Below, one piece after another: positions 51,423 through 60,560 of a DNA stretch of 64,000 nucleotides. The DNA is from Arthrobacter sp. ZGTC412. Its GTDB lineage: Bacteria; Actinomycetota; Actinomycetes; Actinomycetales; Micrococcaceae. The notes beneath the pieces were generated by a model. It was not told the DNA's origin. It made no database searches and saw nothing but the letters and a program-made list of their open reading frames with translations. Position 1 is the stretch's first letter; every line of letters begins with the position of its first letter. The DNA lies in NCBI RefSeq assembly GCF_002929215.1, contig NZ_PJII01000011.1:62001-126000 (forward strand), given 5' to 3'. The position numbers and the translations under genes are program-made.

Positions 51423-52487
51423 TTGGAAGAGCTACGCATCGAAGCCAACGGCAACCTTGGCCCCATCGATTCATCCCGTATTCCCCGTTACGCCGGGGCG
51501 GCAACGTATGCCCGGCTGCCCCGCCTGGACCAGGTGGAGAAGGCGGATGTCACCGTGGTGGGCGTTCCCTTCGACTCCGGCGTCTCCTACCGCCCCGGGG
51601 CCCGCTTCGGCGCCAACCACGTCCGCGAAGCAAGCCGGCTGCTGCGCCCCTATAACCCGGCGTGGGACGTCAGCCCGTTCGAAAATGTCCAGGTGGCGGA
51701 CGCCGGGGATATGGCCGTCAACCCGTTCAACATCAACGAAGCCATCGAGACCATCCAGCAGAACGCCCTGGACCTCACCGCCGGTGGCAGCAAGCTCGTA
51801 ACCCTCGGAGGGGACCACACGATCGCGCTGCCCCTGCTTCGCGCCGCCGCCGAGCGTGCCGGGGAGCCGATCGCCATGCTGCACTTCGACGCGCACCTGG
51901 ACACCTGGGACACCTACTTCGGTGCGGAATACACCCACGGCACGCCGTTCCGCCGTGCGGTCGAGGAGGGCATCCTGGACACAGAAGCCATCAGCCACAT
52001 CGGCACCCGCGGGCCTCTGTACGGCAAAAAGGATCTCGACGACGACCACCGCTTCGGGTTCGGCATCGTCACCTCCGCCGACGTCTACTACCAGGGCGTC
52101 CTGGAGACCGTGGCCAAGGTCCGCGACCGGATTGGCAACCGTCCCCTGTATATCTCGGTGGACATCGACGTCCTCGATCCCGCGCACGCCCCCGGTACAG
52201 GCACCCCGGAAGCTGGCGGCATCACCAGCCGCGAACTGCTGGAAATCATCCGCGGCTTCCGCGGGATGAACCTGGTGGGCGCCGACGTCGTCGAGGTGGC
52301 CCCCGCCTACGACCATGCCGAGATCACCGGCGTCGCCGCAAGCCACGTCGCCTACGAACTGGTGACCCTGATGGCGGACAACGGCGTGGCCGGTGACCGC
52401 TTCGGTGCCGCAACAGGTTATGCGGCGCAGGCCCTCGGCCAGGAAGTCCGCCAGCCCGCAGGCTTCGCCGCAGCCGGCAAGGAATAG
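51423..52487 (+). CDS. Agmatinase/guanidinobutyrase family ureohydrolase
   Basis: 354 residues. Manganese-binding motifs of the arginase family are complete: GGDHT at 129-133, DAHLDTWD at 156-163 and [19 protein letters not shown] at 245 onward. The N-terminus ([24 protein letters not shown]) fits agmatinases and guanidinobutyrases. They release urea from a guanidino group to give putrescine or 4-aminobutyrate. The start is TTG 51423 with AAGGAG upstream; no better start is near. The following ThDP enzyme gene favours guanidinobutyrate as the substrate, which is inference. Confidence 0.88.
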   Translation: MEELRIEANGNLGPIDSSRIPRYAGAATYARLPRLDQVEKADVTVVGVPFDSGVSYRPGARFGANHVREASRLLRPYNPAWDVSPFENVQVADAGDMAVNPFNINEAIETIQQNALDLTAGGSKLVTLGGDHTIALPLLRAAAERAGEPIAMLHFDAHLDTWDTYFGAEYTHGTPFRRAVEEGILDTEAISHIGTRGPLYGKKDLDDDHRFGFGIVTSADVYYQGVLETVAKVRDRIGNRPLYISVDIDVLDPAHAPGTGTPEAGGITSRELLEIIRGFRGMNLVGADVVEVAPAYDHAEITGVAASHVAYELVTLMADNGVAGDRFGAATGYAAQALGQEVRQPAGFAAAGKE

Positions 52488-52491
52488 CCAG

Positions 52492-54201
52492 ATGATCGAT
52501 TTCGATCCGGTAACAGCAGCTGCGGCCGCAGGGGACAGTGCAGCCACGGGTGCCCGCAACGGCGGGGACCTCGTCGTCGAAACCCTTGAAGCCCTGGGCG
52601 CTAAAACCGTGTTCGGCATCCCCGGCCAGCACGCACTGGGACTCTTTGACGCCATGGGCAGAGGCAACCTGCAGTTCGTATCGTCGAGGGTGGAGAACAA
52701 CTCCGCTTTTGCCGCAGACGGGTACTCCCGCGCAACGGGGGAGGTGGGAGTTCTTTTCCTGTCCACCGGCCCCGGCGCTCTGACGTCCCTGGCCGGGCTG
52801 CAGGAAGCGTACGCCACCGGCGTTCCCATGGTGGTGGTGGCCAGCCAGATCCCGCTCGAGGGCTTGGGCGCCCGGCGCAAGGGCATGCTGCACCAGCTCG
52901 ACGATCAGAAAGCCTCGGCCGCCAACGTCACCAAGAGCCAGCGGCTGATCCAGCACGCGTCAGGCATTCCATCCGCGATCCAGGATGCGTGGACGGAAGC
53001 GATCTCCTCGCCCCAGGGACCTGTCTGGATCGAAATTCCGCAGAACGTCCTGCTTGATCCGATCATGGTCCCGCCGGTGGAGGACGCGCTCGCGGAAGCG
53101 GCCGACAACCCGCCCCGGGTGGAGCTGGTCCGGGAAGCGGTGAAGTGGCTGCAGGCCGCGAAACGCCCTGCCATCATCGCTGGCGGCGGGACGCGGCGGG
53201 GCCGGGCTGAGAAGTCCCTGCTCTCCATCGCGGAGAAACTTCGCGCGCCGGTGATCTGCACGCCGGGCGGCAATGGCGCGTTCCCCTGGAACCATGAGCT
53301 GTCGCTGCAGTCCTGGATCGAGGACCGCTACATGACCGATGTGCTGGAGGACGCGGACGTCCTGGTGGTTATCGGGTCGTCCCTGGGTGAGGTCACGTCC
53401 AACTACTTCACCTTCGAGCCGCGCGGCAGGATCATCCAGATCGACGCCGAACCCCGGGTTCTCGAGTCGAACCGCCCGGGCCTGGGTATCCGCGCTGATG
53501 CCGGCCAGGCTCTGGCTGCCCTGGACGAGGCGCTGGTGGTTGAGCCTGTCGAAACCAGGCCGAACTGGCACGGCACCTCACCCGAGGACCTGGTGAAGGA
53601 ATCGCTGGCGAAGGTCCGGGCACGGCTGGAATCCCAGGACCTTGGCAAGGAACTGACGTTTATGGCGGACATTCGCGAGGCAGTACCGGCGGACATGCAG
53701 ACCTTCTGGGACATGACCATTTCGGCGTACTGGGGCTGGAGCTGCTGGGACGCCCGCGAGGGCCAGTTCCACTCCGCCCAGGGCGCCGGCGGGCTCGGTT
53801 ACGGCTTCCCGGCAGCCATTGGCGCGGCAGTGGGACTGGAAACTGTGGGCAAGCCGGGCCGGGTCCTCGCGGTCGCCGGTGACGGCTCGTCCATGTACTC
53901 CATCTCGGAACTGGCCACCGCGAAGCAGCACAACGTGCCGGTCACCTGGCTGATTGTGGACGACGGCGGCTACGGGATCCTGCGCGAATACATGGTGGGT
54001 GCGTTCGGCAAGGCAACCGCCACCGAACTCGCCCGGCCGGACTTCGTCAAACTCGCCGAAGCCTTCGGCGTGCCGGCCACAAGAGTGGCTCCGGAAGATG
54101 TGGGGGAGGCGCTGAAGGCTGGGTTCGAGGCCGACGGGCCCAACGTCGTCGTGGTTGAGACGCTCCTGAAGATGTTCGCCCCCACCCACCTGCCCGAATA
54201 A
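52492..54201 (+). CDS. ThDP-dependent decarboxylase-like enzyme (2-ketoarginine decarboxylase candidate)
   Basis: 569 residues, acetolactate-synthase fold. The ThDP-activating Glu is near residue 68 (SRVENNSAFAADGYSR). The cofactor motif is GDGSSMYSISELATAKQHN at 463, with Asp490-Asp491 (IVDDGGYGIL) where Asn-Asn is usual. The middle domain is the DHS Rossmann type (PAIIAGGGTRRGRA). The pattern is closer to benzoylformate decarboxylase than to acetolactate synthase. Pseudomonas AruI, of this type, decarboxylates 2-ketoarginine to 4-guanidinobutyraldehyde. The gene follows the ureohydrolase by four bases, so the same pathway is proposed. Confidence 0.8.
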   Translation: MIDFDPVTAAAAAGDSAATGARNGGDLVVETLEALGAKTVFGIPGQHALGLFDAMGRGNLQFVSSRVENNSAFAADGYSRATGEVGVLFLSTGPGALTSLAGLQEAYATGVPMVVVASQIPLEGLGARRKGMLHQLDDQKASAANVTKSQRLIQHASGIPSAIQDAWTEAISSPQGPVWIEIPQNVLLDPIMVPPVEDALAEAADNPPRVELVREAVKWLQAAKRPAIIAGGGTRRGRAEKSLLSIAEKLRAPVICTPGGNGAFPWNHELSLQSWIEDRYMTDVLEDADVLVVIGSSLGEVTSNYFTFEPRGRIIQIDAEPRVLESNRPGLGIRADAGQALAALDEALVVEPVETRPNWHGTSPEDLVKESLAKVRARLESQDLGKELTFMADIREAVPADMQTFWDMTISAYWGWSCWDAREGQFHSAQGAGGLGYGFPAAIGAAVGLETVGKPGRVLAVAGDGSSMYSISELATAKQHNVPVTWLIVDDGGYGILREYMVGAFGKATATELARPDFVKLAEAFGVPATRVAPEDVGEALKAGFEADGPNVVVVETLLKMFAPTHLPE

Positions 54202-54234
54202 CCTGCGCCGGTCCTGAACCAGGCATAGGCAGTA

Positions 54235-54269
54235 AAAGGCCCCGCAGCACGACGTGCTGCGGGGCCTTT
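54235..54269 (+). terminator. Rho-independent terminator of the ureohydrolase operon
   Basis: AAAGGCCCCGCAGCACG and CGTGCTGCGGGGCCTTT are perfect arms with T after. Confidence 0.92.
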
Positions 54270-54401
54270 CTGGCAACCGCTCCGCCTGATGGGGGACAGG
54301 CGGAGAAGCTGAAACCAAGGTAATGGAAAGCATGCTTACATTCAAGTCGCGGTGAGCCCGCCCGTCTCAGCGCTTAGTTTCCCAAAGCAACCAACTTCGG
54401 A

Positions 54402-54426
54402 TATAGTTGCTTCAGGCAAACAACTA
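54402..54426 (+). promoter_or_regulatory. -10 element and candidate MarR operator
   Basis: TATAGT (54402-54407) overlaps TAGTTG-N11-CAACTA (54404-54426), whose inner part is TTGC-TTCAG-GCAA. A repressor bound there would block the promoter of the marR gene. Confidence 0.65.
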
Positions 54427-54441
54427 GGGAGTGCTGAAGCC

Positions 54442-54918
54442 ATGGCTGTAGCGCCGGACACGGCAGCGGATCTGGTGTACCAGATCTTTGACCTTCAGCG
54501 CGCTGTGCGGTGCATTGCCACCGCGAGCGTTCGCGGGCAGGACACCGGAGTAGCGCTCCAGGGTGTCCTGCGCTTTGTGGGTGAAGGGGAGTCCCGGGCC
54601 ACCCACCTCGCCGAGCGGCTGGGAGTGAGCGCCCCGGTCCTCAGCCGCCACATCGCGGACCTTGAAGAGCACGGCCTTGTGGTCCGCAGGCAGGATCCCG
54701 GCGACGGCCGGGCCCAGTTGGTTGCACTGACGCCCCTGGGTGCGGAGAAACTCCGCCACATCGAGGAGCAGCGGACAGCCGTTCTGCAGGACTACCTGCG
54801 CGACTGGAGCGAGGACGACGCGGGCAGCACCGCGAAGACCCTGCACAAGCTCACCGAGTCACTTATGCAATCAGCCCGGGCAAAGGCGGCCGGCACCATC
54901 ACAACCCACACCTCCTAG
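54442..54918 (+). CDS. MarR family transcriptional regulator
   Basis: 158 residues. Winged helix: GVLRFVGEGESRATHLAERLGVSAPVLSRHIADLEEHGLV with the wing RRQDPGDGRAQLVALT. The ATG at 54442 is used, because longer in-frame readings pass through the promoter palindrome. It is followed 11 bases later by an EmrB/QacA-type exporter, so an autorepressed drug-response operon is likely. Confidence 0.9.
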   Translation: MAVAPDTAADLVYQIFDLQRAVRCIATASVRGQDTGVALQGVLRFVGEGESRATHLAERLGVSAPVLSRHIADLEEHGLVVRRQDPGDGRAQLVALTPLGAEKLRHIEEQRTAVLQDYLRDWSEDDAGSTAKTLHKLTESLMQSARAKAAGTITTHTS

Positions 54919-54929
54919 GAGCTGAACCC

Positions 54930-56570
54930 ATGGCAACCCAGATTGAGGCAAGCCAGACCGCCGCCCCGGCCAAAAGGTCCACTGCACCCGCGGGGGCACC
55001 GCCGGAGATGTCCCACCGCCAGATCATGGAAGCCCTCACCGGGCTCCTGGCCGCCTTCTTCACGGCGATCCTCAGCAGCACCATTGTGGCCAATGCGCTG
55101 CCCACCATCATGTCCGACCTGCACGGAACGCAGACCGACTTCGCTTGGGTCATCACGGCCGCGCTGCTCGCCAACGCCGCCACCACCCCTATCTGGGGCA
55201 AGCTCGCCGACCTCTTTAACAAGAAGGTCCTGGTCCAGCTCAGCATTGTGATCTTCGTGGCCGGGTCCGTAATGGCCGGCCTGTCTGAAACCATCCCGCT
55301 GCTCCTCGTGGCACGGGTGATCCAGGGCGTCGCCATGGGCGGTCTCACGGCCCTGGCCCAGGCCATCATCGGCACCATGATCCCGCCGCGGGACCGCGGA
55401 AAGTACTCCGGCTACATGGGCGCAGTGATGGCAGTCGGCACCGCCGGCGGCCCGCTGCTGGGCGGCTTCATCGTGGACAGCCCGCTGGGCTGGCGTTGGA
55501 CCTTCTTCGTCTGCGTGCCGCTCGCCGTCGTCGCACTGATCCTGCTGCAGGTCACCCTCAAGATCAGCCACGTACGCCGGCCCGCCAAGATCGACTGGCT
55601 CGGTTCCATCCTGCTCACGTCCGGCGTGAGCCTGCTCCTGATCTGGGTTTCCTTCGCCGGTAACCCGGCCTACTACGACTGGATCTCATGGCAGTCGGCC
55701 CTCATGGTGGGCGGCGGCATCGTCCTGCTGGCGCTGCTGGTCCTGGTGGAATCCAAGGTGGAGCAGCCCATCATCCCGCTCAAGATCATCTCCGAGCGCA
55801 CCACGGCACTGGCCATCATCGCCTCCGTGGCGGTGGGCATCGCGATGTTCGGCTCGTCCACCTTCCTGGGCCAGTACTTCCAGGTGGCCCGCGGCGCGAC
55901 CCCCACCGAGGCCGGGCTCCTCACCCTGCCCATGATCGCCGGAAACCTGGTTGGCTCCGTGGCATCCGGCCTGCTGATCAGCCGGACGGGCAGGTGGAAG
56001 GGCTACCTGATTGCCGGATCCATCCTGCTGATCGGCGGACTCGGACTTGCTGGCACCATGGACCACACCACAGAACTCTGGCACGCAGGCGTCTTCACCG
56101 CGGTGCTGGGTCTGGGCTTGGGAATGCTCATGCAGAACCTCGTCCTGGCAGTGCAGAACACGGTCCGGGCTGCGGACATCGGAACGGCCAGCGCCTCCGT
56201 GGCGTTCTTCCGGTCCGTGGGCGGCGCCATCGGCGTCTCCGTGCTCGGCGCCATCCTGGCCAACCGGGTCAGCGGGCTTGCCACGAAGGGATTGGCTGCG
56301 GCCGGAATTCCTGTTCAGGGCGGCGCGGCCGGCTCCAGCATGGATTTGGCGCACATGCCGGAGCCCGTCCGCGACATCATGCGGGCCGCATACGGAGATG
56401 CCACCGCGGAAGTCTTCCTGATCTCCGCCGCCGTGACCGTCGTCGCGCTCGTATCGGTGCTGTTCATCAAGGAAAAGCCGCTGCGGCGCACCGTGGACAT
56501 CCAGCCCGGGCAGTCTGCGGCCGAGGAAAGGGAAAGCACGACGGCGGCCCCTGCCTCTGCTGCCCGGTAA
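54930..56570 (+). CDS. MFS drug exporter, DHA2 (EmrB/QacA) family
   Basis: 546 residues with 14 predicted membrane helices. Motif D1 is read as LLAAFFTAILSSTIVANALPTI. Motif A appears as GKLADLFNKK, and motif C as GAVMAVGTAGGPLLGGFIVD. The family exports lipophilic or cationic drugs by proton antiport. It follows its MarR regulator. The start has TAGGAGCTG upstream. The substrate is unknown. Confidence 0.93.
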   Translation: MATQIEASQTAAPAKRSTAPAGAPPEMSHRQIMEALTGLLAAFFTAILSSTIVANALPTIMSDLHGTQTDFAWVITAALLANAATTPIWGKLADLFNKKVLVQLSIVIFVAGSVMAGLSETIPLLLVARVIQGVAMGGLTALAQAIIGTMIPPRDRGKYSGYMGAVMAVGTAGGPLLGGFIVDSPLGWRWTFFVCVPLAVVALILLQVTLKISHVRRPAKIDWLGSILLTSGVSLLLIWVSFAGNPAYYDWISWQSALMVGGGIVLLALLVLVESKVEQPIIPLKIISERTTALAIIASVAVGIAMFGSSTFLGQYFQVARGATPTEAGLLTLPMIAGNLVGSVASGLLISRTGRWKGYLIAGSILLIGGLGLAGTMDHTTELWHAGVFTAVLGLGLGMLMQNLVLAVQNTVRAADIGTASASVAFFRSVGGAIGVSVLGAILANRVSGLATKGLAAAGIPVQGGAAGSSMDLAHMPEPVRDIMRAAYGDATAEVFLISAAVTVVALVSVLFIKEKPLRRTVDIQPGQSAAEERESTTAAPASAAR

Positions 56571-56582
56571 GCCGCCCGCGCT

Positions 56583-56631
56583 ACTCCTCCCGGATGATCT
56601 TTTGCGGAGCTGTTTCACCCCCGGGAGGAGT
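56583..56631 (+). terminator. Hairpin between the MFS and ABC exporter genes
   Basis: ACTCCTCCCGG and CCGGGAGGAGT are perfect 11-bp arms with a 27-base loop and TTTC after. It is probably a terminator, possibly partial. A promoter for the ABC pair would lie between it and 56717. Confidence 0.5.
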
Positions 56632-56716
56632 TTCGTAGAGTGGGAGGGCTAATGATGTCAGCCCCGGCTGGTACTACTTAAGCCCTCACCACTTCGCGAA
56701 CTCTTCTTAAGGACCC

Positions 56717-58456
56717 GTGGGCATGCTCCTCACCCTCATACGGCGGTATTCCAGGCCGTACATGCCATACATTGTGGCCGTCATCGTCTTCCAGCTGGCG
56801 TCCACGATCGCTGCGCTGTACCTCCCCAGCCTGAACGCCCAGATCATTGATGAAGGGGTATCCCGCGGGGATACCGATTTCATCTGGCGCACGGGCGGAG
56901 TGATGCTTATGGTTGCCTTCATCCAGGTGGGAACGGCAATCGCCGGCGTGTACTACGGCTCCAAGACGGCCATGGCCGTCGGGCGTGACCTTCGCCGCGG
57001 GGTGTTCCGCAAAGTCACCAGCTTCTCAGCCAAGGACGTCAACACTTTTGGCGCCCCCACGCTGATCACGCGCGGCACCAATGACGTCCAGCAGGTCCAG
57101 ATGCTTGTGCTGATGGGCCTGAACTTTATGGTGGCAACTCCCATCATGTGTATCGGTGGCATCATCATGGCCCTGCGCGAGGACATCAATTTGTCCTGGC
57201 TGGTCTGGGTCTCGGTGCCCGTCCTGATCGTGGTGGTGGGTTACCTGGTGGTCCGCCTGATGCCGCTTTTCCGTGCCATGCAAAAGAAGATCGACCGCAT
57301 CAACGGGGTCCTGCGCGAACAGATCATCGGCATCCGGGTGGTGCGGGCGTTTGTCCGCGAACCCTATGAAACCGAGCGTTTCGGCGAAGCGAACAAGGAC
57401 CTGACGGATGTATCCCTGAAGATCGGTGCCCTGTTTGTCCTGATGTTCCCGGCCATCGGCATGATCCTGCACCTGTCCACCGCTGCCGTGCTGTGGTTCG
57501 GCGGCCAGCGCGTGGATTCAGGCGAGATGCAGGTGGGCGCACTGACAGCGTTCCTCCAGTACCTCCTGCAGATCCTCGTCGCCGTTATGATGGGCACCTT
57601 TATGGCCATGATGATCCCGCGCGCCTCGGTGTGCGCGGACCGCATCGGTGAGGTGCTCGACGTCGAACCCTCCATCCATGACCCCGAACGGCCGGAGACA
57701 CCGGCTGCACTGGCCGGCGTGGTGGAGTACCGGAACGTCACGTTCGCATACCCGGGCGCGGAGTCGCCGGTGCTGAGCAATATCAGCTTTACCGCCAAGC
57801 CGGGCGAGACCATCGCGATCATCGGTTCCACAGGCGCAGGGAAAACCTCGCTGTTGTCCCTGTTGCCGCGCCTCTACGACATCGCCGAGGGGGACGTGCT
57901 CCTGGACGGCGTGCCCGTCAGCAAACTGGACCGCGCCGAGATCACCAAGCGCGTGGCTCTGGTGCCGCAGCGGCCCTACCTCTTCTCCGGCAGCATCGAA
58001 CACAACCTCCGCTTTGGAAAGACCGAAGCCACTGACCAGGAACTCTGGGACGCGCTCGATGTGGCACAGGGCGCCGACTTTGTCCGGGACAAGAAAAACG
58101 GGCTGGACTCCCGGATTTCCCAGGGCGGTACCAACGTCTCCGGCGGCCAGCGGCAGCGTCTCTGCATCGCCCGCGCGTTGGTCACCAAGCCCCGGGTCTA
58201 CCTCTTTGATGACTCCTTCTCCGCCCTTGACGTCGCCACCGACGCCCGCCTCCGGGCGGCGCTCAAGCGCACCACCGCGGACGCCACGGTGATCATCGTG
58301 GCCCAGCGCATCTCCACCATCACCGAAGCGGACCAGATTCTAGTGCTGGACAACGGCCGCATCGTGGACCGCGGAACACACGAGGAACTCCTGGAAACCT
58401 CACCCACCTACCAGGAAATTGTTGAATCCCAGCTGAGCGTGGAGGAGATGGCATGA
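56717..58456 (+). CDS. ABC exporter subunit A with non-canonical ATPase site
   Basis: 579 residues: six membrane helices, then Walker A GSTGAGKTS, Q-loop LVPQRPYLF, signature VSGGQRQR and Walker B VYLFDDSFSALD. The catalytic Glu after the Walker B Asp is replaced by Asp (FDDS), and the switch is AQRIST, with Gln in place of His. These changes mark the degenerate site of heterodimeric exporters such as BmrC/LmrC or TM287. It is coupled by ATGA to the second subunit. The start is GTG 56717 (AAGGA upstream) or ATG 56723. Confidence 0.93.
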   Translation: MGMLLTLIRRYSRPYMPYIVAVIVFQLASTIAALYLPSLNAQIIDEGVSRGDTDFIWRTGGVMLMVAFIQVGTAIAGVYYGSKTAMAVGRDLRRGVFRKVTSFSAKDVNTFGAPTLITRGTNDVQQVQMLVLMGLNFMVATPIMCIGGIIMALREDINLSWLVWVSVPVLIVVVGYLVVRLMPLFRAMQKKIDRINGVLREQIIGIRVVRAFVREPYETERFGEANKDLTDVSLKIGALFVLMFPAIGMILHLSTAAVLWFGGQRVDSGEMQVGALTAFLQYLLQILVAVMMGTFMAMMIPRASVCADRIGEVLDVEPSIHDPERPETPAALAGVVEYRNVTFAYPGAESPVLSNISFTAKPGETIAIIGSTGAGKTSLLSLLPRLYDIAEGDVLLDGVPVSKLDRAEITKRVALVPQRPYLFSGSIEHNLRFGKTEATDQELWDALDVAQGADFVRDKKNGLDSRISQGGTNVSGGQRQRLCIARALVTKPRVYLFDDSFSALDVATDARLRAALKRTTADATVIIVAQRISTITEADQILVLDNGRIVDRGTHEELLETSPTYQEIVESQLSVEEMA

Positions 58457-60531
58457 GCCCCCGCAGGAAAGACTCCACCGACATGAACGAGACAGCAGCG
58501 TCCCGGAACCGGCCTGAGGCGGGGCCGGTGGCGGACGCAGTGGTTGAGGATGAGGAATTTTTCGAGGAGGAATACAAGCCTTCCGAAGCCGACGGCGACA
58601 TGTTCGGCGGTATGCCGGCCAAGAAAGCTGAGCATTTCTGGCCGTCCGCCCAGCGGTTGATGGGTCTGCTGAAGCCGGAGGCCGCGGGCATCTACGCCGT
58701 GGTGGCCATGGTGGTGGTCGCGGTGGTCCTGAACGTTGTGGCCCCCAAGATTCTCGGCCAGGCGATGGATGTGATCTTTGGCGGCGTGGTTGGCAAGCAG
58801 CTCCCGGCAGGCGCAAGCAAGGAACAGTTCGTGGAGGGACTGCGCCAGCAGGGGCAGGACAACTTCGCGGACATGATCTCCAAGATGGAGCTGGTGCCCG
58901 GAAGCGGCATCGACTTCCAGAAGCTGTCCTTCCTTATTGCCGTGGTGTTGCTGATGTACTTTGTGGCCAACATCTTCCTGTGGCTGCAGGGCTACGTCCT
59001 GAACCGCATCGTGATGAAGGTAATCCGGCGGCTCCGCGATGACACTGAAAAGAAGCTCAACAGGCTTCCGCTGAACTACTTCGACACCCGCCAGCGCGGC
59101 GACGTCCTCTCCCGGGTAACAAACGACGTCGACAACATCCAGCAGGCGCTCCAGCAGGCGTTTGCCCAGCTGATCAACTCACTGCTGACCGTCATCGGCA
59201 TTGTGATCATGATGTTTATCGTCTCCTGGCAGCTGGCCCTCATTGCCTTGGTGGCGCTTCCGCTTTCCGGCGTCGCTGCCGGGATCATCGGCTCGCGCAG
59301 CCAGAAGCTCTTTGCCGCCCAGTGGAAAAACACCGGTGCTTTGAACGGCCAGATTGAGGAGTCGTTCTCCGGCCATGACCTGGTGCGGGTCTTCGGGCGG
59401 GACGCAGACATGCTGGAACGGTTCGAGGAACGCAACGAGGCCCTGTACAAGGCCAGCTTCGGGGCCCAGTTCGTGTCCGGCATCATCTTCCCGGTGATGC
59501 AGTTCGTGTCCTACCTCAGCTACGTGGGCATTGCCGTTGTGGGCGGACTCCGGGTGGCCTCGGGTTCCATGTCCCTGGGCGATGCCACGGCCTTCATCCA
59601 GTACTCCCGCGAGTTCACCCAGCCGCTGGGCCAGATGGCCGGCATGGCCAACATGCTCCAGTCGGGCGTGGCGTCATCCGAGCGGGTTTTTGAGTTCCTG
59701 GATGCCGACGAACAGGACATTGAGACGGCCACCGAGCACCTGCCGTCCAAAACGGACGGGCACGTTGAGTTCAAGAACGTCACGTTCAGCTACACGGAAG
59801 ACAAGAAGCTGATCGAAGACCTGTCCTTTACCGCGCAACCGGGACATACCGTGGCCATCGTTGGGCCCACCGGCGCCGGAAAGACCACCCTGGTCAACCT
59901 GGTGATGCGCTTCTACGAGCTCAACTCCGGATCCATCACCCTGGATGGCGTGGACATCACCCACCTCAGCAGGTCCGAACTGCGCTCCAAGGTGGGCATG
60001 GTGCTTCAGGACGCCTGGCTGTTCGGCGGTTCCATTTACGACAACATCCGCTACGGCAACCTGGATGCCACGGAGGAACAGGTCATGGCCGCGGCAAAGG
60101 CCACCTTCGTGGACCGCTTCGTCCGTGCCCTGCCCGACGGATACGACACCGTGATTGACGAGGAAGGCAACAACGTCAGCGCAGGCGAAAAGCAGCTCAT
60201 CACCATCGCCCGCGCCTTCGTGGCCAACCCGTCCCTGCTGATCCTTGATGAGGCCACCAGTTCCGTTGACACCCGCACCGAACTGCTGGTGCAGAAGGCC
60301 ATGGCGGCGCTCCGCACGGACCGCACCAGCTTCGTTATCGCCCACCGGCTCTCCACCATCCGCGACGCCGACACCATCCTGGTGATGGAGAACGGCAGGA
60401 TTGTGGAGCAGGGCAACCACAAGGTCCTCCTTGCTGCGGAGGGCGCCTACTACCGGCTGTACATGTCCCAGTTTGCCGGCGCGGATTCCGGGGAACTGCC
60501 GGTGGATGATTCGACGGCGGTGCACAGCTGA
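58453..60531 (+). CDS. ABC exporter subunit B with canonical ATPase site
   Basis: 692 residues. An acidic N-terminal extension of about 60 residues precedes the first helix. An insert of about 45 residues follows helix 1 (QLPAGASKEQFVEGL..), as in BmrD/LmrD-type partners. ATPase motifs: Walker A GPTGAGKTT, Q-loop VLQDAWLF, signature VSAGEKQL (Ala for Gly), Walker B LLILDEATSSVD and switch AHRLST, so its catalytic residues are intact. It pairs with the preceding subunit. Substrates are drugs or lipids in general; none is specified here. Confidence 0.93.
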   Translation: MSPRRKDSTDMNETAASRNRPEAGPVADAVVEDEEFFEEEYKPSEADGDMFGGMPAKKAEHFWPSAQRLMGLLKPEAAGIYAVVAMVVVAVVLNVVAPKILGQAMDVIFGGVVGKQLPAGASKEQFVEGLRQQGQDNFADMISKMELVPGSGIDFQKLSFLIAVVLLMYFVANIFLWLQGYVLNRIVMKVIRRLRDDTEKKLNRLPLNYFDTRQRGDVLSRVTNDVDNIQQALQQAFAQLINSLLTVIGIVIMMFIVSWQLALIALVALPLSGVAAGIIGSRSQKLFAAQWKNTGALNGQIEESFSGHDLVRVFGRDADMLERFEERNEALYKASFGAQFVSGIIFPVMQFVSYLSYVGIAVVGGLRVASGSMSLGDATAFIQYSREFTQPLGQMAGMANMLQSGVASSERVFEFLDADEQDIETATEHLPSKTDGHVEFKNVTFSYTEDKKLIEDLSFTAQPGHTVAIVGPTGAGKTTLVNLVMRFYELNSGSITLDGVDITHLSRSELRSKVGMVLQDAWLFGGSIYDNIRYGNLDATEEQVMAAAKATFVDRFVRALPDGYDTVIDEEGNNVSAGEKQLITIARAFVANPSLLILDEATSSVDTRTELLVQKAMAALRTDRTSFVIAHRLSTIRDADTILVMENGRIVEQGNHKVLLAAEGAYYRLYMSQFAGADSGELPVDDSTAVHS

Positions 60532-60560
60532 GCGCGCAGGAGGCTCCGGCGCAGGAAAAC

